Part shown: positions 37,068 to 46,011 of the stretch, piece by piece | Layout of the letters: each line of letters starts with the position of its first letter | Position numbering within the stretch: position 1 is the stretch's first letter | Origin: Bog-159 sp963738375 | GTDB taxonomy: Bacteria; Acidobacteriota; Terriglobia; Bryobacterales; Bryobacteraceae | NCBI GenBank assembly: GCA_963738375.1 | Contig: CAVTWL010000004.1 | Span: forward strand, 1,550,001-1,614,000 | Reading direction: 5' to 3' | DNA length: 64,000 bases | Translations under genes and position numbers: made by a program | Notes under the pieces: generated by a model | Told to the model about the DNA's origin: nothing | What the model saw: the letters and a program-made list of their open reading frames with translations, nothing else | The model's database searches: none

Positions 37068-37295
37068 TTAACTTTGAGCGCCGGAGTCAGGTTTTCGTCC
37101 ATCTTCTTCGCACAGTATTGGGATAGCAACGAAAACGAACAGGGACAGCGGAAGTGAACCACCGATAAGCGTTGCCCACAGTATCGGCCGCTGCGCGAAC
37201 GAAACGACGGCACCTTCCGCGACAGCAGTTACCACGAAGACAAGCGCTGCGCGTACCAGCCAGGACCTGTGAACTTGAAATGCAGTCAGTTTCAT
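37068..37295 (-). CDS. small membrane protein (75 aa)
   Basis: From the ATG at 37295 the product is MKLTAFQVHRSWLVRAALVF with two hydrophobic segments (ALVFVVTAVAEGAVVSFA and LWATLIGGSLPLSLFVFVAI) and a short acidic tail. The layout fits a two-helix inner-membrane protein. No family is recognised and no operon partner is evident. Confidence 0.4.
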   Translation of the reverse strand: MKLTAFQVHRSWLVRAALVFVVTAVAEGAVVSFAQRPILWATLIGGSLPLSLFVFVAIPILCEEDGRKPDSGAQS

Positions 37296-37914
37296 CCTTG
37301 CTTCCGGCCCTTGGCGCCGATTGTTAGCCTGATTTTCGCCAACCATTCGTCAATACTAATCGAAAAGAGCATGCAAAGACAAGTCATATGGTCGCGTCGC
37401 CGGGGTTTCGCACTATCACCGTGGTCCAAGCGCAAGCCGCCACGGTCAAGATGCGGGCCACCTTAGCGCCGGAATTAGCGATGTCAATCGTCCTTGGAAA
37501 GTGCCGTCACCGTTGCCGAGCAGCCCGGGTCACCCACAAATGTTCCGGACGAGGCTAAATTTTGAACCGCGACCTGGTAGGGTGCAGCTACTGCGGGGTA
37601 TGGGTTTTCCATTCCGTCCTCTATCTCGGCGGCAACACCATTGCGGTTTTTCCAGGTGGAGTGGGTATCCAGCGTGAAGAACTCCCCGAGGTGACCACCT
37701 TCGCCAAGCAAAGGGCGTATCCCGGCGAGCATCGGCCACATGTTGCGCTTGCCCCCTCGGCTGACACAACCAGTTAAGACACACCTGCGCAGCGTTCGAG
37801 CGACGACAGTACATACATGCAAGGTCACCTTTGCATCGGGGCTGATCAGGATGTACTGATCTGATTAGCTTTCGTTGCGAGACAGCAGGAGGCTCGCGGT
37901 CTCGGCCAGCTGCG
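37296..37914. other. region with no well-supported gene
   Basis: About 620 bases. A minus-strand frame at 37484-37828 reads FFTLDTHSTWKNRNGVAAEI and YPAVAAPYQVAVQNLASSG, which is protein-like, but its start and family are unclear. A 40-base motif shared with 29433-29472 lies at 37789-37828. Confidence 0.35.
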
Positions 37915-39066
37915 TCACCTCCGGTTAAAGCCGTCGCCGGCCAGTTCTCCCGAATCTGATCGTTGAAATGTCAACGCTCCGATTGTTTTGAAAAACGGAA
38001 TTGATGAAGCTGGCGGTTCGCAGACTACACCCTGCTTGTCCGGCCCGCGAATATAAAACGGCGCATTGGCGGCCAGCCAAAGGCCAACCGCCGTTGTGGT
38101 GTTCGATACGCTCTCCGGAGCGACTGCGGGCGTATCGCGAGGGTACGGGTCTTCGTAATTGTTGACCGACCATTCGGAAGGGATGGCGGAGTACTGCGCC
38201 AGTTCCCCGACAAACGTTTGCGTATCCTGGCTGAAGGTGTTGTCGGTGAATTCGCGGAACGTGTCCGGCCAGCCCGCGGAGTTGGTGGGCCAGGGGTAGG
38301 GAGAGAGCAACACGGTAGTGCGCAAATGGTTTTCATGGCCCCACTGGATAGCCTGGATAATGAACTTCTGGTAGCCGGGGCCGCTGCCGCCAGTCAAAAA
38401 GAAGTTGGGCGGAACATCGAACGCGATGGCTTGGCCATAGAGGGACTCGCCGCGCTCCAGCGCGTAGTAGGGGTTGGTGGCAAAGACCCGATCTCCCAGT
38501 TTTGGTTCATTCGGATCGTTGGGGCCCACGATCGGAGCGACCGTTTCGATGCCTACGCTCCTGGCCGCGTTCACGTATTCCCGCCAAGCCTCCAGATCCT
38601 CCTCCAGCTGTCCGGGCGCGGCGCTGTCGGATGGCGTGTCCACGTTGGCTTCCGAGGGATGCAGGCCATTTTGTACGAAGACAGCCTGGTAGTAACCGTA
38701 GCTCGGCGGAAGCGTGAAGTAGTTCCATCCGACCTGTCCGAGTTCGGCCTGGCCCGGTCCTGTCCCGGCGAACACGCTCTCGATGTTTTGAATGACAGCC
38801 GGTGCCTGTTCGGCTGCCGCCACGGCGGTGGCATGCTGGTAGAGGCCCACATGGCCGGTTTGGAGAAGTTCGCGGAACTGGCCGCCGTATTGGAGGCCGT
38901 CAAAACCGCCGGTCCCACCCACGAAAATGTATACCCCGGGATTGGCGCAGGTGGCGCTTCCTTGGGTCGCGCCGTATGCGCCGGGAATGGCCAGGACGAG
39001 GACGACAGACAACACGAAATACCGGCAAGTGCGCGGAACGGAGGTCTTCGCCATGGTTTCCCCCAT
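37915..39066 (-). CDS. secreted hypothetical protein (source of the duplicated 265-bp fragment)
   Basis: Starts at 39066 or 39054 both give a signal-type N-terminus (PRTCRYFVLSVVLVLAIPGA); about 380 residues. The body contains CANPGVYIFVGGTGGFDGLQ, GWNYFTLPPSYGYYQAVFVQ, EEDLEAWREYVNAARSVGIE and HENHLRTTVLLSPYPWPTNS. It looks like a TIM-barrel-like exported protein, perhaps glycosidase-related, but I see no definite catalytic pair. Its 3' part (37958-38222) recurs at 3176-3440. A recent insertion or rearrangement may have altered its last 15 codons, since homology to the copy stops at 37958. Confidence 0.7.
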   Translation of the reverse strand: MGETMAKTSVPRTCRYFVLSVVLVLAIPGAYGATQGSATCANPGVYIFVGGTGGFDGLQYGGQFRELLQTGHVGLYQHATAVAAAEQAPAVIQNIESVFAGTGPGQAELGQVGWNYFTLPPSYGYYQAVFVQNGLHPSEANVDTPSDSAAPGQLEEDLEAWREYVNAARSVGIETVAPIVGPNDPNEPKLGDRVFATNPYYALERGESLYGQAIAFDVPPNFFLTGGSGPGYQKFIIQAIQWGHENHLRTTVLLSPYPWPTNSAGWPDTFREFTDNTFSQDTQTFVGELAQYSAIPSEWSVNNYEDPYPRDTPAVAPESVSNTTTAVGLWLAANAPFYIRGPDKQGVVCEPPASSIPFFKTIGALTFQRSDSGELAGDGFNRR

Positions 39067-39341
39067 GTTACTACCCAGGACACCGGTGAATGTTTGCGGT
39101 ATCACCGCGTTGGGTCCTGTTAATTACTGATTTAAGCTGCCTTTACTTTGTCAGTACTTCCATTGCAGTACCCGAGCCGACCGCTTCGGCCTCGTCCTAC
39201 GCTATGTCTTTCGCCGCTGCAGTTTTCACGCATTCCCTTTAAGCAGGCCCTTATCCGCTTCATTTGTGTTCACTTCGCCCCAACAACTCCGACAAGAAAG
39301 GCGCCAGCCGCAGCCGAAAAGCGCAAATGCGCGACCTTGCT

Positions 39342-39587
39342 TCAGACTCCGTCCGGCGGGTGCGCTGCGCGATGTGGGGCGATTTTCGCAGAGGCTAATC
39401 TGAGATCACACGCAAGCCTTTCGGCGATAATTGCGAGTCCAGCAATCAGGGTTAGTCGTTTGCTGAATGGCGTTGCGGCATCCTCTAATTTGGCGGCAGC
39501 GAGCTCTTCTTGCGCCCGAAATGCTTTGACCGAGCTAGCGTAGTAGCTATCCCACAGACGGACGCATTCGGGTCACTGGGCCGGCAT
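39342..39587 (-). pseudogene. small CPxCVRLW-family protein, copy 4, with early nonsense codon
   Basis: The minus strand from the ATG at 39587 reads MPAQ, then TGA at 39573-39575, then PECVRLWDSYYASSVKAFRA, QEELAAAKLEDAATPFSKRL and IIAERLACDLRLASAKIAPH. The TGA stands where the intact copy has Cys (TGC), the first residue of CPxC. The rest is an uninterrupted frame ending at 39342. It is the most divergent of the four copies. Confidence 0.68.
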
Positions 39588-39778
39588 TGTTGAATGATAC
39601 AACGCTGACGCTGACAATCGCCGAATCTGCGAAAAGATCGCTACCCACCATCGGGAAAGGTCTGGACTTCGAGCGCGTTTGAGCGCCGCCGTGCTCGCTC
39701 AGATGTGCCCGAACAGTTTTGCTGAACGAATTCGCTTACGATCAATTGATCGGCATCGGCCGAATACAACGGAGAATC

Positions 39779-40075
39779 ATGATGACACAAACGCAGATTG
39801 TTCAAATGCTCGCTGAGGAATGCGAGGTTTCCAAGGCAACCGCCAAGGGCCTGTTGGAGGCACTCGCCGCCGCCGCCGTCACGGAGGTCAAGAAGAACGG
39901 CTTATTCGTCCTACCTGGGATTGGGAGATTGGTGCGTGTCGACCGGAAGGCGCGGATGGGTCGAAATCCAGCAACCGGCCAAGCCATCAAGATTGCCGCA
40001 AAGAAAGTGGTGAAGTTCCGGATTGCCAAAGCGGCGAAAGATGCCATTGTGCCGCCCAAAGCCAAAAAGGCGTAA
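39779..40075 (+). CDS. HU/IHF-family DNA-binding protein
   Basis: A GGAG site at 39771 precedes the ATG at 39779; 98 residues starting MMTQTQIVQMLAEECEVSKA. The N-terminal helices and the arm region (GIGRLVRVDRKARMGRNPAT, GQAIKIAAKKVVKFRIAKAA) match HU-type proteins, with the GRNP tip that bends DNA. The C-terminus is Lys-rich. HU-like proteins often accompany integrative elements and help site-specific recombination. It lies at the left end of the recombinase-terminase block. Confidence 0.88.
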   Translation: MMTQTQIVQMLAEECEVSKATAKGLLEALAAAAVTEVKKNGLFVLPGIGRLVRVDRKARMGRNPATGQAIKIAAKKVVKFRIAKAAKDAIVPPKAKKA

Positions 40076-40245
40076 ATCCTTCGGAACCGACGCATTGATC
40101 CAAACGAGCCCAGCCGCCGGGCAAACGGTGGCTGGGCTTGGATTGTGTTGTGACGAGCAAGAAAGACCGCAATGCAAATTTTGGCTTGGGCTGAAGTCCG
40201 ATGCTGAGCCAACTCTCGGCGAAGCCACCTGCCTTTAACGCCGGG

Positions 40246-40611
40246 TTATGCCGCTGCTGCCCTTTTTGCGGCCCAACGCTTTTTCGTGGCCGCTATGATC
40301 GCTTTCCGGCCGGCCTCGCTTAGTCTCCGCTTCGGCTTGGCTGTCTTCGCGGTCGATGCCACCGGGGCCTCAACTGATTCTCCCCTGGCTTTCGCCCAGC
40401 GGAGTTGTTGCGCGGCTTTCATCCGTGCGATTACCTCCGGGCTTAGCTTCCGCCCTTTTCGGCTGGGGAGTGCATCCACGGTGACTGGCTGCGGTGCACC
40501 CGTCAACATGGCCCTCAAACCTGCAATTTCAACGTCAATCTCTTTCTTCTGCGCTTCGAATCCACGAATAGCAGCTTCTATGATGGTGTTTGTTATTTGA
40601 GCAGTCGGCAT
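40246..40611 (-). CDS. small basic protein with histone-like C-terminus
   Basis: From the ATG at 40611 the protein starts MPTAQITNTIIEAAIRGFEA, a helical, probably coiled-coil N-terminus. Its C-terminal half is rich in Lys, Arg and Ala (RKLSPEVIARMKAAQQLRWA, RLSEAGRKAIIAATKKRWAA). The repeated motif LSxxxRxxIxxAxxxRW is common in short acidobacterial proteins and may bind DNA. It faces the HU-like gene convergently. Function is inferred only from composition. Confidence 0.62.
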   Translation of the reverse strand: MPTAQITNTIIEAAIRGFEAQKKEIDVEIAGLRAMLTGAPQPVTVDALPSRKGRKLSPEVIARMKAAQQLRWAKARGESVEAPVASTAKTAKPKRRLSEAGRKAIIAATKKRWAAKRAAAA

Positions 40612-40873
40612 TAACAACAGTTCCTCTTTTCCCGTTCTCATCTTGGCACACTACAAGTCGCTGACTCAACGTGGGTCATTACCGCATCCCCGTGCCACGT
40701 AAGGACTGTCGGTGTTGCCGCTTAATACCGGATCAGGCGCCTCTCAGTAATCGAAAACAATATCGCATCGGCTGAATCTCAACAGGTTTCGACTTGACTT
40801 ATGGACGCCTGGTGAGTCTAACATCTGGTGATCCAACCACGCCCACCAAAGGGCGGATCACGGAGGGACGGCA

Positions 40874-41134
40874 TTGAAGCTTGAAGTGTATGAGCATCTG
40901 TTCCGTATTAATATGGCATTCGATCAGGTGGCCCAGAGCCTGAGCGCCCTGCAAAAGCATCGGCGGTTCCACCCAGGAGAACTATCCCGGTTCCTCCGTT
41001 TGTCCAAAGAGCATCGAGCCTCGTTGAGTTCCTATCTTGCAGCCATCATCGAGTCGGCGGAAACCGATCAAGCGGGCCGTCGTTTCCGTCGACGTCTGGC
41101 GGAAGAGCGCAACGACGAAGCGGGCAAGACGTAA
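40874..41134 (+). CDS. small hypothetical protein (86 aa), TTG start
   Basis: A strong GGAGGG site at 40862-40867 precedes a TTG start at 40874, giving MKLEVYEHLFRINMAFDQVA. The protein is helical and charged (FLRLSKEHRASLSSYLAAII) and has no membrane segment. It lies 131 bases upstream of the recombinase start in the same orientation, so it may be co-transcribed and could modulate excision. The family is not recognised. Confidence 0.6.
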   Translation: MKLEVYEHLFRINMAFDQVAQSLSALQKHRRFHPGELSRFLRLSKEHRASLSSYLAAIIESAETDQAGRRFRRRLAEERNDEAGKT

Positions 41135-41265
41135 CGTTCGAGTGGCGCGTCCACGTTTCTGACAGCCGACAAAACCGACAATGCTCCGCGCGGATGGCGG
41201 AACCGCAGGCGCGGCTTTCTTGCCAGTTGCATTTTGCCGCCCGGCGAGCGACTCATGGGTGTGCC

Positions 41266-42975
41266 ATGCCGGTCGCCCTTTACCTGCGCGTCTCAACCGA
41301 AGAACAGCGCGAACGCCAGTCCATCGCTACTCAGCGCGAGTTCGCCGAACGTTACTGCGCCCTTCATCAGCTCACCGTCAGCACCGTTTATGCCGATGAT
41401 GGCATCTCCGGCACCATCCCCTTGCACAACCGCCCCGCCGGTAATCGTATCCTCCCCGACGCCCGCCTCCACTGCTTCGATCAGTTGCTGGTTTATCGGC
41501 TCGATCGGCTGGGCCGTGAAACCCGTCTGACCCTCGAAGCCGTCGCCGGTTTAGAGCAGTGTGGGGTGCGGGTCAAAAGCCTGACCGAGGATTTCGATAC
41601 CGCGACCGCCAGCGGGCGCCTCATGCTGACGTTGCTGTCCGGCTTCGCCGCTCATGAGCGGGAAGTGATCCGAGAGCGTTCGATAGCGGGAACGCAACGG
41701 GTAGCCGAGACCGGCGCTTGGCTCGGCGGCATGGTGCCTTACGGATATCGCAAAGACGCCAGCCAGCATAGGCCGCGGTTGATTTTATCGGAGGATCTGA
41801 TCGATCCGGCCGGTTTGTCGGAGGCCGAGGTGATGCGGCGGATCTTCCATATGGCCGCCGATGAACAGCAGTCTTGCCGGCGCATTGCGGATCATCTGAA
41901 TGCCCTCGGGGTTCCCTGCGCCTACACGCGGGCGGGAAGGCAGCGCCGTGGACGCGACACGGCGGGCAGGTGGCGGGCCGGAAGAGTGCGAAATCTGATC
42001 GTCAGCACTCTGTATAAAGGACAGCATGTGTACGGCAAGCGCAGCCGGAGTCCCCAGCGGCCGAAGGTGACGCGCACGGTCCCGGCGATTGTGAGCGAAG
42101 ACGTCTGGCAGAGGGCTCAGGAGACCCTGCACCGTAATTTTCGCTTTGGCAAACGAAACTGCTGGAATCAGTATCTCTTGCGCGGCCTCGTGAAGTGCGG
42201 TCTATGCGGGTTGACCTATATTGGCATGACCGCCAAAAGCCGCAGCGGGCGCCAGATTGCCTACTACCGCTGCAATGGGAAGCATGACACGCGCGGGGTC
42301 TACGGAGAACTGGGGAAGCGATGTCCATCGAAGGATGTGCAGGGCGAGTGGCTGGAACTCGCCGTGTGGGATGAAATCGAAGCCATGTTGCGGCGACCCG
42401 AACGGGCGCTCGAACGACTGCGCAAGCGACTGGCGGCAGAACAGAAACAACTCGCTGGCCGGCGCAGGCAGTTGGATGGCATCCAACAGACGCTGATCGA
42501 TAAAGTTCAGGAGCGCGATCGTGTGTTGGGGCTCTACCGGAAGGGACGCATCAACGAAGCCGCCGTCGATCGGCAGATGCAGGAGATCGCCGAGGAGGAA
42601 GCGGCTTTGCAAGCGCAGATTATGGAACTGTCCAGAAGCCTGGAAGGGGACACAGAAGCGGTCCAGCTCGCTACCGCGGCCGCCGTCTTAGAGCAACTGA
42701 GAACACGGCTGGACGAGCCGCTCAATTGGGAATTGCGCCGGGAGTTGATCGAAAACCTCGTGGAACGGGTGCGGGTGGACACTCGCGAGATCAAGGGGAA
42801 TCGGGTGGCGACCATCACGGTCACCTACCGGCTATCTCCCTGCCCCACCATCCATCCACAGGTACATAAGGCTGCCGGAAGCCTGCCCGACAGCGCGCCG
42901 CAGTTCGAACTGCGCATTGAGAAGACCGGCGAAGGCAAACGGGTGGCAGCAGCGCAACAGGCGGGGTTGAAATAA
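41266..42975 (+). CDS. large serine recombinase (site-specific integrase)
   Basis: The ATG at 41266 gives a 569-residue protein beginning MPVALYLRVSTEEQRERQSI, with catalytic Ser10. The resolvase-type domain has YRLDRLGRETR and FAAHEREVIRERSIAGTQR. A recombinase domain (GGMVPYGYRKD) and a zinc beta-ribbon (VKCGLCGLTYIGM, RCNGKHDTRG, KRCPSKD) follow, then a long coiled coil (RLRKRLAAEQKQLAGRRRQL) and a Lys-rich end. This is the phiC31-like layout that integrates elements between att sites. Attachment sites were not located. A decayed fragment of its 3' end lies at 34851-35151. It converges with DUF3489. Confidence 0.92.
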   Translation: MPVALYLRVSTEEQRERQSIATQREFAERYCALHQLTVSTVYADDGISGTIPLHNRPAGNRILPDARLHCFDQLLVYRLDRLGRETRLTLEAVAGLEQCGVRVKSLTEDFDTATASGRLMLTLLSGFAAHEREVIRERSIAGTQRVAETGAWLGGMVPYGYRKDASQHRPRLILSEDLIDPAGLSEAEVMRRIFHMAADEQQSCRRIADHLNALGVPCAYTRAGRQRRGRDTAGRWRAGRVRNLIVSTLYKGQHVYGKRSRSPQRPKVTRTVPAIVSEDVWQRAQETLHRNFRFGKRNCWNQYLLRGLVKCGLCGLTYIGMTAKSRSGRQIAYYRCNGKHDTRGVYGELGKRCPSKDVQGEWLELAVWDEIEAMLRRPERALERLRKRLAAEQKQLAGRRRQLDGIQQTLIDKVQERDRVLGLYRKGRINEAAVDRQMQEIAEEEAALQAQIMELSRSLEGDTEAVQLATAAAVLEQLRTRLDEPLNWELRRELIENLVERVRVDTREIKGNRVATITVTYRLSPCPTIHPQVHKAAGSLPDSAPQFELRIEKTGEGKRVAAAQQAGLK

Positions 42976-42980
42976 GAAAT

Positions 42981-43010
42981 GCCCGCCGCGGCGAAAGGGC
43001 CGGGGCGGGC
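42981..43010. terminator. bidirectional terminator-like hairpin
   Basis: GCCCGCC at 42981-42987 pairs with GGCGGGC at 43004-43010; inside them CGGC pairs with GCCG around a six-base loop, with one G-G mismatch between the two helices. It lies exactly between the convergent recombinase and DUF3489 genes. No T run follows, so intrinsic termination would be weak. Confidence 0.55.
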
Positions 43011-43033
43011 AGGGATGGTGGAATAAAGTCGAA

Positions 43034-43639
43034 TCACTCGGACGGCAGGCGGTAACTGCGCTCTCCTCCCTCGGGTTTGAAGGACTCGACGGCAAAGCCG
43101 GCTTTCTTCATGGCGCCAGCCATGAATCCGCGCACGGTATGTTGCTGCCAGCCCATCTTCTCCATGATCTCGGAAAGCTTGGCGCCGTTCTTGCGGCGCA
43201 GCATGGCGATCACCTGGGCGGTCTTGCTGTCGGGGCGGGGTTCGGTAGCCGGAGACTTGCGCGCGGCCTTGGCTTTCTGGGCGCGCTTGGCGGGAGCCGG
43301 CTTGCGCTTCGCGGTTGCCTTAGCGGGCGCGCCCTTGGCCGCCCGTGCGCCAGCTTTAGCCTTCTGTGCCGGCTTGGGCGCGGGTTCCGCCAAGCTCTGG
43401 ATGCGGGTCCAGATGCGGCCAACGACTGCTTTGTTGTCCTTGAGTTTCTTGACCGGCGCTACGCCGGGCAGGGTATTCCAGATGGCGAGCAGGCGTTCGG
43501 AGGGCCAGTTGGCCGCCAATTCCGCCAATTCCGCCTGGGTGGTGAAGGCATCGAAGGGCGTTGCGGTAACGGCTGCGGCCGCTTCGGGCGTAGCGAAGGC
43601 TACGATCTGATTCTGTTCGTCGATGGTAAAGGTCGTCAT
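43034..43639 (-). CDS. DUF3489 domain protein
   Basis: From the ATG at 43639 (MTTFTIDEQNQIVAFATPEA) the 201-residue protein has an N-terminal helical part (LLAIWNTLPGVAPVKKLKDN). A long Lys/Ala/Pro-rich linker leads to a C-terminal winged-helix-like DUF3489 domain (KTAQVIAMLRRKNGAKLSEI, MGWQQHTVRGFMAGAMKKAG, GERSYRL). DUF3489 genes regularly sit beside serine recombinases in mobile elements and probably bind DNA. The convergent arrangement with the recombinase supports this. Confidence 0.82.
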   Translation of the reverse strand: MTTFTIDEQNQIVAFATPEAAAAVTATPFDAFTTQAELAELAANWPSERLLAIWNTLPGVAPVKKLKDNKAVVGRIWTRIQSLAEPAPKPAQKAKAGARAAKGAPAKATAKRKPAPAKRAQKAKAARKSPATEPRPDSKTAQVIAMLRRKNGAKLSEIMEKMGWQQHTVRGFMAGAMKKAGFAVESFKPEGGERSYRLPSE

Positions 43640-44054
43640 GGTCGATTCTCCTTGGGTGCCGCGCTCTGCGCGGTCATGACATGGATCACTCTGGTCGGCT
43701 TGGAATGCAAGGTAATTCTGCGCCCATGATAAAGATTTCGAAATAGGCGGGACACTCCACGGGGCCTGTTTTACACTTACTCCGCGACTTGACAATTGCG
43801 GCGGTCAGAGGCATCCATGTCGTTGTCATGACGCTCGAAACGAAGTATCTGCATTTGCGCCAGCCGGTACAGCTCGGACACCGGATGGACGGTTGGCGGG
43901 TTTGCTGGCTGGGCGATTGGGATCGGCAGCGGGTTTTTTTCGTTGTCATGCTCGTGCGAGTCAAGCCGGAGACAGATGATTCTCGGCCCCCTCGTCCGGC
44001 GAATCACCGGCCCTGACACGCCGCGTTGCCAATATCCCCCATTAGCAAAAGCCT
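43640..44054. other. intergenic region of the mobile block
   Basis: About 415 bases between the DUF3489 start and the DUF927 start, so both promoters should be here. A minus-strand frame at 43777-44019 could encode an 80-residue protein (MSGPVIRRTRGPRIICLRLD), but it lacks a ribosome-binding site and family support. Confidence 0.4.
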
Positions 44055-45869
44055 ATGAAATTCAGATTCGTAATGTTAGGTCCGGACGATCAGCCGGAAA
44101 ATCAAACCAGCAAAACAGCTCGTCCCGAGGCGCCAGCCGCATCCTCGACACCACCGCCCTATGAACGGCAGGGTAAGAGCCTGGTGCGCAACGTCCAATC
44201 GGCCAACGGCAATTGGAGAACGACGGTCATCGCCAACTTTGATGCCCGCATTGTCAGCGACGTGCTCTTGGACGATGGCAGCGAACAAACGCGCCGTTTT
44301 GTCCTCGAAGCCAATGTGGAAGGACGATCGCTCGTCTTCGAGTTGCCGGCCAACGAGTTCGGCCGCATGGGATGGGTTCTTTCCCATCTCGGACCCCAGG
44401 CCATCATCTACCCCGGTCAGCAACAGCATGTGCGTGCCGCCATTCAATTTGTGTCGGGCGCCGTTCCACAACAACGCATCTTCAGCCACTTGGGTTGGCG
44501 CAACGATGGCGCAGGATGGGTCTATCTGCATGCCGGAGGTGCGTGGGGCGGGGACGGAAGCGTCACCGGCTGCCAGGTTCGTCTGAGCGCGCCCATGGAT
44601 TTGTACTGCTTAGGGATGGCTCACGCCAATGAACGGGTGGCTGCGATCCGCGCCAGTTTGCGGCTGCTCTCTGCGGCGCCAGATCGGATTAGCTTTCCAC
44701 TGCTCGCATCCGTCTACCGCGCCGCACTGGGCGCCGCCAACTTTAGCCTGTTTCTCAGCGGGCCGAGCGGCGCCTTTAAGAGTTCCTTGGCGGCTGTGTG
44801 CCAGCAGCACTTTGGGGCGGCCATGGATGCCGATCATCTGCCCGCCCACTTCGCATCGACGGGCAACGCGTTAGAGGGCCTCGCGTTTGCCGCGAAAGAT
44901 GCGCTCCTGGTGGTCGACGATTTTGCTCCAACCGGCAGCCGCGATGATGAGTTGAATCAAGTCGCCGAGCGTCTTTTCCGTGCGGCGGGTAACCAACAAG
45001 GCCGGCAACGGCTGGGCGGTGGCGGTCGTGTCGGCGAACTACGTCCACCCCGTGCCTTGGTGATGGCCACCGGCGAAGCCGTGCCGCCCGGCCAAAGTAT
45101 CCGCGCCCGCATGCTGGTTGTGGAGGTGGGACGGCGGGAGATTATTCCGAAAATCCTGAGCGAGTGCCAACGTGCTGGAGGACAAGGTTTGTTGGCTGCC
45201 GCCATGGGCGCTTTCATTACCTGGGTAGCGGGAAGGTTTGAGGAAATGCGCAATCAGAGCCAAAGTCGAGTGCGAGAGATTCGCGATGGTTGGGAGCGCG
45301 GGTCGCAGCACGCCCGGACGCCGGCGGCGCTGGCGGAGCTACAGAGCGGGTGGGAGATCTTTTTGCGCTTCGCCATGGACGCCGGGGCGATCACCGAAGG
45401 CGAGTATCGAGAGTTAGCAGCGCGGGGCGAGCGCGCGCTGGCGGAACTGGCTCTCCGCCAGACTCATTACCAAGGGCCAGCCGATCCTGCGTCCCGCTTC
45501 TTAGCGTCGTTGCAAACGGCGCTGCAAGTCGGTAGTGCGCATGTTGCCGACCGGCAAGGCCGCGTTCCGGATCGGGCCACCGATTGGGGATGGCAGCGCC
45601 GAGCATCGGGCCGCGGATGGGTTCCGCACGGTGTTTGCATCGGATGGATCGCGGGGGACGACTTGTATCTGGACCCGGCCACCAGCTACGAAACCGCGCA
45701 AAGGACAGGAAACCTCACCGTTAGCCAGCAACAACTCCGCCAGCGACTGCGAGAGCGCGGCCTATTGGCCAGCGTGGACATCAGCAGGCACATGCTCGTC
45801 GTGCGCCGCACCCTCGCCGGACATCCGCGCCAAGTCCTGCATCTGCGCACCAGTACCCTTCGGCCGTAA
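44055..45869 (+). CDS. DUF927-type ATPase (primase-helicase relative)
   Basis: A 604-residue protein with DUF927 character. An N-terminal domain (HLGPQAIIYPGQQQHVRAAI, FSHLGWRNDGAGWVYLHAGG) is followed by a P-loop ATPase: Walker A-like SGPSGAFKSSLAA (residues 235-247), Walker B DALLVVDDFAP (282-292), a sensor strand PRALVMATGE (332-341) and arginines at SIRARM. The C-terminus has a winged region. DUF927 proteins are found in phages and phage-like islands and are thought to act in DNA replication. Here it would be the replication module of the element. No primase zinc or TOPRIM domain is fused. Confidence 0.82.
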   Translation: MKFRFVMLGPDDQPENQTSKTARPEAPAASSTPPPYERQGKSLVRNVQSANGNWRTTVIANFDARIVSDVLLDDGSEQTRRFVLEANVEGRSLVFELPANEFGRMGWVLSHLGPQAIIYPGQQQHVRAAIQFVSGAVPQQRIFSHLGWRNDGAGWVYLHAGGAWGGDGSVTGCQVRLSAPMDLYCLGMAHANERVAAIRASLRLLSAAPDRISFPLLASVYRAALGAANFSLFLSGPSGAFKSSLAAVCQQHFGAAMDADHLPAHFASTGNALEGLAFAAKDALLVVDDFAPTGSRDDELNQVAERLFRAAGNQQGRQRLGGGGRVGELRPPRALVMATGEAVPPGQSIRARMLVVEVGRREIIPKILSECQRAGGQGLLAAAMGAFITWVAGRFEEMRNQSQSRVREIRDGWERGSQHARTPAALAELQSGWEIFLRFAMDAGAITEGEYRELAARGERALAELALRQTHYQGPADPASRFLASLQTALQVGSAHVADRQGRVPDRATDWGWQRRASGRGWVPHGVCIGWIAGDDLYLDPATSYETAQRTGNLTVSQQQLRQRLRERGLLASVDISRHMLVVRRTLAGHPRQVLHLRTSTLRP

Positions 45870-46011
45870 ATCTCGAATGATGCTTGCCAAGGTGACACAT
45901 TCACCTCCCCGAACGACCCGGGGTTCGGGCGTTATTTGCCTTCGTTGGCCGCCGGGAGGTCACGGCACGGACATGCTACCAGGGCATGGCGGCTTTGTCG
46001 GTGTTGTCGGC

